Origin: Mariannaea sp. PMI_226 | Lineage: Eukaryota; Ascomycota; Sordariomycetes; Hypocreales; Nectriaceae | Length of the DNA: 64,000 nt | Direction of reading: 5' to 3' | Assembly (NCBI GenBank): GCA_024336345.1 | Contig: JANFOG010000003.1 | Span: 3,540,501-3,604,500 of the forward strand | Shown here: piece by piece, positions 55,621 through 64,000 of the stretch | How the letters are laid out: each line of letters begins with the position of its first letter | How positions within the stretch are numbered: position 1 is the first letter of the stretch | The notes under the pieces: model-generated | Databases searched by the model: none | The model's input: only the letters and a program-made list of their open reading frames with translations | What the model was told of the DNA's origin: nothing | Made by a program: the position numbers and the translations under genes

Positions 55621-57313
55621 ATGGCGTCTCGCAGGACACGCACAAACAAACCCTGTGATTGCTGCGCGATTCGCAGGGTCCGCTGTCGAGGAGGGCCCCC
55701 CTGTGCAGAGTGTGAGAAACGGTCGTTGGAATGCACATTTCTACGCGTCCCTCGAAAGAGAGGACCAAAGGGACCACGAGCTGCCACGTCTGATAGAGTT
55801 CTCGTTCATCAGGACCGGATCCTCCAGGAAGCTTGCATCAAAGATGAGGACGCCTTCTCACTTCCTGCGCTGTCTCCAATACTCCAGGGTGATGAGACCA
55901 GTCTCCTTCTCCCTCTGGAGCTATACGTCAAGTACCTGACCATCTTTCAAGAGCAACTCATGTCAGTCTGGCCAATCATAAGCATTGACACGCTGCTATC
56001 CCGCCTGGCTACCAACCCCTCTCATGACTTCGAAGCTCGTGCACTAGCCGCAGCTGTCTGCGCGGCAACTATGGCGCAGCTGCGGCTATTCAATGAAGAC
56101 GGCTCAGACCCAAGCTCTGAAGAGACGTGCGAGCTGTTTGCTAGGCATTCACAGTCCTCAAGGGACCAGTACTATTACCGTGAAAGCTCCTCGACTGATT
56201 CACTCCTAACATCCTTCTTCCTTCATATATACTTTGCCAACACCAACCGCATGAGAACGGCAGTGTTATATCTGCACGAGACCATTGCGCAACTACACTT
56301 ATTAGAGCTTCATCACGCTGAGACGCTCAATGCTCTACCGAAAGATGAAAGAGCATTGAAATTGCGCATCTTTTGGATAGTCTTTGTCACAGAGAGGTAT
56401 GTTTTTTTGATTTTATATAAAGCTCTTGTCATGCTTACTATTTCGTGTTTGTCTTTCCTTGTGACTAACATCTGATTAGGACATTCTGTGTACAAAACCA
56501 TCTTCCAAGTAGTCTCAAACCAATATCTCAGTGGCCCGCACCAAATGACGATGCTGAAGGTCACCATGGAGGTCTGGACTCGTCGATCCAACTACTTTCG
56601 CGGCTCTTTACGCTGCTCGATAATAGTTTGATAGACTCCAAGGCATCCTCAGGCCTGCTTCCTCGTACAGGCGAGTCTAGTGACGCCGCCCACTGCATGG
56701 CATGCATGGCGCAGTGCAGTGTCTTAACTGTGGACTCGGGTCTGGCCGAGACACAGCGGGTCGACGTTGGTGTGACACGGAACTGGATCCGCACCCTTTG
56801 GTGGGAGTACGCGCTCCGGCATTTCCAAATGTCAAGTAGTCTAGAAGATGCAGCCTTATCGATGTCACTGCCGGCGTCGATCGCTCATGAAACCATGTGC
56901 TTGTTTGCATCCGTCTCTCAGCAGGCGATCCGCACGCACGGATACGGAATGGTAAGTACCCTGTAGAATCTAAATCCTCGGGCGATGCCGTCCGATCTAG
57001 ATGGAACTCTGACAGGTCTCAACCACCGCAGGAGCTTAAGATATTCAGCATTGCTGATGCCCTAGTGGATTTGATGGCTTGCTATGAACGGCTACCGGGA
57101 AATCTGCAAGTCACTCGCGGAGGCATGCTTGTTGGCGCAAGAGACACGCTGCAGGCTCTTCGAAATGCCCTCCTTCTCGTAGGCGGCTTGGAATCGAATT
57201 TCGTCAAGAAACTCCAGCTCTCCATGGCCAAGGCGCAACTTCCAGTTCAAAATATACGCCTTTTATTGACTAGTGATGAAGAAGTAGATTCAGAAGGGGC
57301 AATATCAATCTAA
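55621..57313 (+). CDS. Zn2Cys6 transcription factor, MAL-activator-like, 3 exons
   Basis: Exons 55621-56396, 56480-56951 and 57032-57313 give 509 residues. The zinc cluster is at the N-terminus, cysteines 12, 15, 22, 28, 31 and 38 (spacing 2-6-5-2-6) in CDCCAIRRVRCRGGPPCAEC, followed by the basic linker RVPRKRGPKGPR. This short 5-residue central loop and the RKRGPKGP linker are shared with AmyR, MalR and yeast MAL-activator proteins. The middle is a fungal_trans-like region (VFVTERTFC, a typical WxxFxxER-like block). Its place between an alpha-glucoside porter and a GH31 glucosidase suggests it controls them. The third exon starts at the second AG, because the first would give an early stop. 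Confidence 0.85.
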
Positions 57314-57687
57314 GCCGTTTAGTTTGTGGGGGGAGAGGGGGCACGATATCTAAATGAGGGAGTTGAGAAGCCCGTGTGATCGACAGCATATCAGTCATCT
57401 TGATAGCAAATACCCTGCTAGTAGCTTTTTTTGTGAAATTGAACTAAAGCTGCATGCATAATTTCTAAACGAAAAAATAGTCCGTCGCTCAGACTTCATC
57501 CGTCACCGACCATCGGCCACCGTGTCAATATCAAACCGATCCTGTGTTGGTTGGGCGGGACATGAAGGACCGAATGATACGAGGGACCATATGATCAATC
57601 TCTGCATATCTTGCAGCAAAAGTACATCCGACGACCCGCTCCTATGAGATTATGGGCGAGTAATTTCACCGACGAATTGCGACTTGA

Positions 57688-57701
57688 CGGATTGGATGCG
57701 G
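57688..57701 (+). promoter_or_regulatory. Candidate AmyR/MalR-type site CGG-N8-CGG
   Basis: The sequence CGGATTGGATGCGG is a perfect direct CGG pair spaced by eight bases, the known AmyR half-site arrangement. It ends 15 bp upstream of the TATA box. A chance match in a region of this size is not rare. Confidence 0.4.
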
Positions 57702-57716
57702 GGTTTGCTGACGGGC

Positions 57717-57723
57717 TATAAAA
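57717..57723 (+). promoter_or_regulatory. Putative TATA box of the GH31 glucosidase gene
   Basis: TATAAAA lies 125 bp upstream of the ATG at 57842 and fits a core promoter. Confidence 0.5.
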
Positions 57724-57841
57724 CCAAGAAGTGCATTCCCTACTCATGCTCGTCCCGGATTCTCCTTCTTCTCTCCTCCTCAAGGTGCAGCTCGCATTTC
57801 TTTCTTCCTAGGCGGAGTACCATCGTCCCCCCTTCGCAGAG

Positions 57842-60262
57842 ATGCCTGACTATCCCTTCGCCACGAATCCGGTAGCAGACCAGGACGCCATCGTCTCTGG
57901 TCCCAACTATCGATTCACGCTCATCAATAACAACGTTCTGCGTTTTGAATGGGCAGAAGACAACATCTTCGAAGACCGTGCGTCTATCTTTGCCATCAAT
58001 CGCCGGTTCTCAGAGCGACCAAAGCCCTTGATCAGGGACACTGAACATGGACTTGAGATCGTCACCCCAACCCTTCACTTGTCTTATGATAAGAAGCGCT
58101 TCAGCCCAAACGGGCTTGTTGCCGACCTGAAGGGAAGCACCACACTCTGGGGTGCGCAGTGGCGTTACGGTCAGAAGCCTGAGAGAAACTTGGGTGGCAC
58201 GGCTCGCACGCTGGATGAGATCGACGGCCGCTGCGACGTTGGGTCTGGCGTCATTTCTCGAAATGGTTTCGCCACCATCGATGACAGCACTTCCATGCTC
58301 TTCGATGGCAAAGGCTTTGTGACGACAAGGCGGGAGGGAGACCGAGTGGACGGTTATCTGTTCTACTACGGTCTTGACTATAGAGCAGGCATGAAGGCCT
58401 TCTTTGAACTCTCGGGCCACACACCTCGCCTTCCTCGATGGTCACTGGGAAACTGGTGGAGCCGCTACCACAAGTACACGGCCGAGGAGTACCTAAATCT
58501 CATGGATAAATTCCGTGAGCAAGGTATCCCTCTGTCAGTTGCTGTTGTCGATATGGACTGGCACCTGGTCCACGAGAAGGAGGTGCCTCACGCCGGCTGG
58601 ACCGGCTATACCTGGAATCGAAAGTTTTTTCCTGACCCGGAAGGCTTTGCTGCCAGTCTGCACGAAAGAAACCTCAAGATGACCTTGAATGACCACCCTC
58701 ACTCTGGTGTGGCATGCCACGAGGAGCAATACGAGGAGATGGCCAAGTTCCTGGGTCACGACACATCAGTTGAGAAGACCACTATTCTCTTCGACCCTAC
58801 GAACCCACGCTTTGTCGATGCCTTCTTTAACATCCTTCATCGCAGCCTTGAGAAGAAGGGCTGTGACTTCTGGTGGATGGATTGGCAGCAGGGTCCTTAT
58901 TCCAAAATTCCTGGCCTCGACCCCCTCTGGCTTCTCAACCACTACCAGTGGCTTGACCAGATACGCCAGGTTGGCGAGAACAACGCCATGGTCTTCTCCC
59001 GCTACGCCGGGCCAGGTAGCCACCGCTACCCAATCGGCTTCTCTGGCGATACTGTAATCTCCTGGGACTCGTTGCGTTTCCAGCCTGAGTTCACCGCCAC
59101 CGCCTCTAACATTGGCTATGGCTGGTGGTCTCACGACATTGGTGGTCACTATGGAGGCTATCGCGATGATGAGTTGTTCGCCCGGTGGGCCCAGCTCGGT
59201 GTGCTTTCACCCATTATGCGACTGCATTCAACCGACAATATGTGGGGATCCAAGGAGCCTTGGGAATACCGTCCCCAATCGGAACAGGTCGTCCGTTACT
59301 TCATGCAGCTCCGACATCGCCTGATCCCCTACCTTTATACACTCAACGTGAGATTTGCCCAGCACGATGAGCCACTGGTTGAGCCTCTCTACTGGAGATA
59401 TCCCGCCAGAAAGGAGGCCTACCAGTATCTCAATGAATACTTCTTCGGGCCTTCGCTGGTCGTGGCGCCCATCGTGGACCCCGTCAGCCCCAAGACTCTT
59501 CACGCCGTCGTGAAGGCCTGGCTGCCGCCCACAGCAGCTCGCCACGTCGACATCTTCACTGGTACAGTCTACGACAGTAATCGGGAAGTTGAGATGTGGC
59601 GTACGTTGGAAAATGTTCCAACCCTTGCACCCGAAGGTGCTATCATTCCGCTGGACGCGGCTTCCGAGCCTGCCAATGGAGGTGGAAACCCTGAGGCTTT
59701 TGAGCTTCTCGTCGTTATTGGACAGGATGGCAAATTCGACATCATTGAGGATGTGACTGATGACGCGGAGTCGAACAAGGGCATCCGTAGTGTTGACCGC
59801 ATAACCCATGTTGAATGGAATCAGGCTTCGGGTCGACTAACCATCGACAAACCTACTCGACGTGCTTGGAGTGTTCGCTTCCTGTCCGTTCTGGATCAGG
59901 ACCAAATCCAAAATGTCAGTGTCAAGGCTGGAGATGCTTCAGTTGAGAATGTGCAGATCGGTATCGAAACCAGCGGCAAGCTCTCGCCCGGCCTCGTGGT
60001 CAAGTTGCCTACGAGCAGCCACGACGGCCCTATCACAATCCAGATGAAGGAGAACCCACAGCTGAGCGTCGTTGATCTATCGGACAAGTTCCGAAAGCTC
60101 ATTCTCGATTTCCAGATGGACTTTGCTCTGAAGCACGACCTCTATGCAATTTTACAGGAAGAGAAGCCAGCAGTTGTGAAGGTAGGCGAACTACTTAACC
60201 TTCCTTGCGACAAGAGCCTGGTTGGACCCTTTGTAGAGCTTCTTATCGCAGACAGCAGATGA
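57842..60262 (+). CDS. Glycoside hydrolase family 31 alpha-glucosidase-type enzyme, intracellular
   Basis: A single exon of 806 residues. GH31 landmarks: WSLGNWWSRYHKYTAEEY, VVDMDWHLV, the nucleophile D347 in CDFWWMDWQQG, the general acid D403 in GFSGDT, then WWSHDIGGHYGG and SPIMRLHST. An N-terminal beta-domain and two C-terminal beta-domains flank the barrel. There is no signal peptide, so the enzyme should act in the cytosol on imported alpha-glucosides. A C-terminal helical segment of about 60 residues (KFRKLILDFQMDFALKHDLY) looks like an added tail. The neighbouring porter and regulator support maltose or isomaltose-type substrates, but GH31 also includes alpha-xylosidases and others. 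Confidence 0.9.
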   Translation: MPDYPFATNPVADQDAIVSGPNYRFTLINNNVLRFEWAEDNIFEDRASIFAINRRFSERPKPLIRDTEHGLEIVTPTLHLSYDKKRFSPNGLVADLKGSTTLWGAQWRYGQKPERNLGGTARTLDEIDGRCDVGSGVISRNGFATIDDSTSMLFDGKGFVTTRREGDRVDGYLFYYGLDYRAGMKAFFELSGHTPRLPRWSLGNWWSRYHKYTAEEYLNLMDKFREQGIPLSVAVVDMDWHLVHEKEVPHAGWTGYTWNRKFFPDPEGFAASLHERNLKMTLNDHPHSGVACHEEQYEEMAKFLGHDTSVEKTTILFDPTNPRFVDAFFNILHRSLEKKGCDFWWMDWQQGPYSKIPGLDPLWLLNHYQWLDQIRQVGENNAMVFSRYAGPGSHRYPIGFSGDTVISWDSLRFQPEFTATASNIGYGWWSHDIGGHYGGYRDDELFARWAQLGVLSPIMRLHSTDNMWGSKEPWEYRPQSEQVVRYFMQLRHRLIPYLYTLNVRFAQHDEPLVEPLYWRYPARKEAYQYLNEYFFGPSLVVAPIVDPVSPKTLHAVVKAWLPPTAARHVDIFTGTVYDSNREVEMWRTLENVPTLAPEGAIIPLDAASEPANGGGNPEAFELLVVIGQDGKFDIIEDVTDDAESNKGIRSVDRITHVEWNQASGRLTIDKPTRRAWSVRFLSVLDQDQIQNVSVKAGDASVENVQIGIETSGKLSPGLVVKLPTSSHDGPITIQMKENPQLSVVDLSDKFRKLILDFQMDFALKHDLYAILQEEKPAVVKVGELLNLPCDKSLVGPFVELLIADSR

Positions 60263-62883
60263 TATAGACATTTTTCCTAAATAAATTTAATTTACGTTTC
60301 GGCTCGTCAACAAATCCCTGACTTGACGATGAATCCACGACCTTGAGCCTCGAGTTATGTTCTTGAGGAGATAATAGTGATTTATTGAGACAACTAGCTT
60401 ACTGGCGTAGCTCAATTGAGTCTATGCTTCCTGCGTATTATTTCATAACCATAAAATTCGTGAAAAGTAAGATCTGTTCGCTTCAGTTCACCGTCATGAG
60501 CTTGGGAAAGAGTCCAATCCGTTAGCATAGTAACGTGTCACTCAGTCTTGACCTGCCGGCCCTGGTTCCCGAAAGGTGCACTAACAGTAGAATATGCGAC
60601 AAATTGGGTCAATTCGGTGTTGTACGCCTTTTTTTCCCTTCCTAATTGCGACCTTGAGCCGCCGGAGGAAAGGCCATTCTCAATGGTCTGGTCAATCGCT
60701 TCATCATCCTGACTCGTACTTCATCCCTGGAAGCGCATCTGACCATTGTATTACACCCCCGAAGAGAATGGAACTAGGTAAATTTCTCGAGGGCGTTCTA
60801 TTCAATTCCATCTGGGTGAAAAAAAAAATATCACTCTCAAGGATGAAAGAAAACAGTGCGAGGTTCTGCAATGTGCCATCAGGCAAAGGTCTGACAGCAG
60901 AGCCTCACCGCAGCCAGCCAGCACAATTTCCAAGTCCCTCTGTAAGGGGATATTAGAAGCTTTGGAATTGGAATATGGCAAAGATCAAGAACATCAAGCC
61001 TTGTATTCTGCCTCCAGCGAATGCCGAGGCCGAGGCTTATACTCTGGCAATGTTGAAGAATATTGCATTCAGGCGTAGTGCACAGCGGCTATAACGAGAC
61101 TCCCAATCTAACCATTTCCCACACGGTACCAATAATCTGCAAGTCAATTATGGGACAGATTGTCTCAGGCTCGGTGAGAAAGGCCCTCAGCTGCTGCGCA
61201 TGCCCCAAACATGCGAGTAACATGTGTTGATTGCCTCTATATCATTGAAAGGTCCTTCAAAATTCACTCCCGGCGAATTCATCCGAGCCACGAGGCAGCG
61301 CGCATGACCATTGCCTTCTTTCCTGGTCTCAGGTATAGATAGCTATGGTATCATATGAATCGACAATGCCCGTGAACGTTTACGCAGCCTCTCATTGGTG
61401 GCCTCGTCATCGCGAATACTACGCTTCTGCGTGTGACCCGGGCTTTGCAGGAAGGTTATGACCACCCTCCCCTGGCTCTTAACTCTGACTGGATAAAAGA
61501 GACGCTATATCTGCAACCGGTGTGCCTTTGAGAAATAATGAGGCCCCTTTGGCCCCTCCCCCGCTCGAGAATGGTTGCCGTGTTGGCCCGAGGCACCTCA
61601 AATGAGGCTCAACTCTCGATAGCCAGCAGCAAGCCCGGTTCTCTCTTTGCTCTCCCTTCCCCTCTTCGGTCTCGTCCTCTCGGGATCCTAGAAAAATTTG
61701 AGCATGGCTCCCATGCGCCATGTGTTATCCTTCATCCAATCCCAGTCGAGAGGTGAAATAAGCGTCACTGAGAGCCGCAATGTGGTGGCCAGATATACCT
61801 AGCCAGCTCCCTCCAAGAGGCGAGAAAACAGAGATTCTCCACCCTAGTCTACCACCCCAAACTAAATCCACAGTAAATCTGCCTCGCGTGCCTCGCAGAT
61901 TGCCTCGCAAAGTGTCGTTATGGCTTGGGATCGATACCCGGACTACGTCGTGAAATTGGACGTATTGCAAGGTTGGCTCCGATACACATTCAACGATCCA
62001 AACATTGTGGTAGAGGCAAGTGACACACACACCAGCTGGCTGATTAATGAGGGCAGACTCTCTGATTATATCCCCGATTGAGTAGTCCCAGAACGGACAA
62101 TATATCTTCTTCCTGCCCGATGATTTAATTCTCGAGTCCGTAAGGCTACCTATCCCACGCAAACAAATGGTCTACTTGATTGAGAAAGAAGATTTCTGAC
62201 TTCGATTGTGTATATCTTACTTGCAGGGACACAGGAAGCAAATCCGAAAGTTGAAGAAGGTGAAGAAGTGGCAGCCACCGGCCTAGAAGTAAGGGTTTGC
62301 TTTGCCCTTTTTGCTGCTTGTAGTTTGCGAAGTGGCGGGTTGTATACTTACGCGAAGGGGACGGGGAAACAAATGGCTATTGATGGTGATGGGAGCGGAG
62401 GGTACAGCCGTTGATCAGAATGTCTTATTGCTTAGCCACAGGAGCTGGATTGATTGAAAGGATTTGCCAACGGGCTTGATGATGTGCGGTGTAGTAATGT
62501 AAATTGTTTTAAAGCGGGAGTGTTGCTAGGAGTGGGCTTGCACCTTTCATAGCCACATCAATATCACAGCATACAACAGTTGTGGCTCACACATCGTTCG
62601 CTTCGTGGTTCGCAATCCACCCTCTGCCGGTGTATTGCAGAAGAAAGGTAATGATTCGATCAATTTCAACGTACAGCCTTTTCTACAGCCTTTTCTTGAG
62701 CGGAATTTTCTCGCTCTGGTGTCTACAATGCAATTTCCCGTACTTTACTGCTCGGGTGGTGAGGCGTTTTATGTTTTGTTTATTTAAATAGGCCACCTGG
62801 AGAAGGGCAAGAAACCTTTCGAGGTCATCAAACAGAATGCAATATCTGCGCACACATGTCGTCTACCATATATTCTGAATGCA
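60263..62883. other. Intergenic region, 60.3-62.9 kb
   Basis: About 2.6 kb without a supportable gene. ORFs up to 145 codons occur (61725-62162, minus) but overlap others and lack recognisable domains. No tRNA cloverleaf could be assembled, although GGGTATCGATCCC near 61931 superficially resembles a T-arm. Confidence 0.45.
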
Positions 62884-64000
62884 ATGACTCTCAATACGTA
62901 CGATCACGTTATCGATTGCTGCAGAACATGCGAATCTTACCCAGAGAACTATCTACGGCCCGGTTTCTTGAAGCGGCAATTACAACACGAACGGAAATAT
63001 CTCGACACTAAAAGTGAGTCCCTTTTCGATGCTGAAAATGAGCGTCTCGACTTTCTAGAACTTGAAGATGGTAGTAAGAGTACGCAATTCCTTTCTTTCT
63101 TTCTTTCTCTGTCTCTCTCTTTCTTTTTTTTTTTTTTTTCCCTTTTCGTACGTGTGTACAAACAATTGAAACCTTCTCGCTGACCGATACCCAAGAATAC
63201 AAGTCTAAAAGGATTGGGCACAGTCTCGATCTGAAATCACACTTGCATGTAAATCACAAAGATCCCAAATGTCGCCATATGCAAGTATTCCAATTTCCTT
63301 CAAAATGATGTAGATGAACCCAGAACTTCGACCTGACTTTCCTGGAGATTCGCGCAGGCAGATGATTCACGAGCACCACTGAACTGCTCCCGTGCGAGCT
63401 TCACCTATGTCCTCACCTTCCACCAGGTTGCCCCGAGCTTCCTGGACTACCTCCACTCATTTGGAGACACCGAAAATCCGTTGGATTACTCCTGGATTGA
63501 TTTCCAATCAGAAGACTCTCTGGGCGTCGCAAAGAGCGAGGCGCTCGAAATCCCCAAATTGGGTCGATCGGGTCGTGAACTAAGGGTGTCGTACCTCCTC
63601 CGCTCGGTCGAACGTTCAGAAGACAGACACGGCGACAGGCAATGGGCCTGGAAGGTTCGGCAAATGGCAGTCTATCATTCCTTTGATCTAGTGAACGGGC
63701 GAGCGTTCTGGCTGCACATTAAAGCAAATGGCTACATGAAAGATACCATCACAGATGCTGTGACCGAGATCCCAGAGTTGAGAGGCACTTCGCTCAATGA
63801 CGTTGCCAGCGCTTTCGCAGCTACACTGGCAACACATACATTGATTCTTGACTGGTGCGATTATAACTGGCGAGAGTGCATCAACGACGCTGGGGATGCT
63901 CTCAGAACGATCATCACTCGGGCAAAGACGACTCTGGATTTCGAAGACTGGAAAAAAGACCCCCTGGCGCGGGCAGCGACACTGAAGAGAAGCGAAAGCA
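62884..64000 (+). CDS. CorA-like domain protein, 3'-truncated, at least 3 exons
   Basis: Exons 62884-63073, 63196-63284 and 63358 to the window end join in phase for about 307 visible residues. The start includes CRTCESYPENYLRPGFLKR, then DLKSHLHVNHKDPKCRHMQ|ADDSR and FTYVLTFHQVAPSFLDYLHSFG. This order resembles the N-terminal part of fungal CorA-like proteins, whose C-terminal membrane helices would lie beyond the window. CorA relatives transport Mg2+, but in many fungal members that role is unproven. The first intron holds a long CT and T tract. The ending is lost, so neither length nor helices can be checked. Confidence 0.6.
63087..63142. repeat. CTTT/CT-rich tract with a T run inside an intron
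   Basis: A pyrimidine tract of TTTC units, CT units and about 17 T within the first intron of the CorA-like gene, just where a long polypyrimidine tract may aid splicing. Confidence 0.85.

Larger units (their letters stand above)
57314..57841. other. Intergenic promoter region of the GH31 gene, 57314-57841
   Basis: It contains the 3' flank of the regulator, then a CGG-N8-CGG site and a TATA box near 57.7 kb. No gene is seen. Confidence 0.6.

Noticed and set aside
61925..61965. Possible tRNA T-arm (GGGTATCGATCCC on the minus strand)
   Set aside because: No matching D-arm, anticodon arm or acceptor stem could be assembled.
61725..62162. 145-codon minus-strand ORF
   Set aside because: No domain, overlaps other ORFs and lies in an otherwise noncoding stretch.

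Overview
This window is a piece of a filamentous ascomycete chromosome (Pezizomycotina, most probably a Sordariomycete; species not determinable by eye). The evidence is the gene style: short introns of about 50-130 nt with GT..AG ends, Zn2Cys6 regulators, HET and Clr5-ankyrin proteins, a LaeA-like methyltransferase, a Git3-like receptor and an MFS sugar porter. No prokaryotic, viral or organellar gene was seen, and no tRNA or rRNA gene could be supported.

Layout. 1-14.9 kb holds ordinary genes: a 5'-truncated Sec14-type lipid transfer protein, an MDP-1-like phosphatase, a five-exon zinc-cluster regulator, a DenD-like epimerase convergent with an FMN-dependent hydroxyacid dehydrogenase, an F-box protein and a Git3-like receptor. 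14.9-20.2 kb is a gene desert. 20.2-22.2 kb has an orphan ORF and a short ELO-like membrane protein. 23.9-29.9 kb is conserved housekeeping: a TMEM33/Pom33 family protein, a PTEN-like phosphatase and the Ctk2 cyclin.

30.7-48.8 kb looks accessory. It holds a nine-exon LaeA-like methyltransferase, a glycosylated acyltransferase-3 protein, a HET-domain protein and a five-exon Clr5-ankyrin protein of about 1195 residues. The last two each carry, a few hundred bases upstream, one copy of the same diverged repeat of about 236 bp. An AT-rich stretch follows, with a broken cysteine-rich secreted-protein gene and a small intact two-exon gene whose cysteine spacing matches a WAP four-disulfide core. 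Next comes a 15-exon glutamine-dependent NAD+ synthetase gene that appears frameshifted in its last exon.

53.1-60.3 kb reads as an alpha-glucoside (maltose-type) utilisation cluster: an MFS alpha-glucoside porter divergent from a zinc-cluster regulator, followed by an intracellular GH31 glucosidase whose promoter has a CGG-N8-CGG site just upstream of a TATA box. The window ends in a 3'-truncated gene resembling fungal CorA-like domain proteins.

Exon coordinates were deduced by hand from splice signals, reading phase and family expectation. Family assignments come from recognition of motifs, not from a search.
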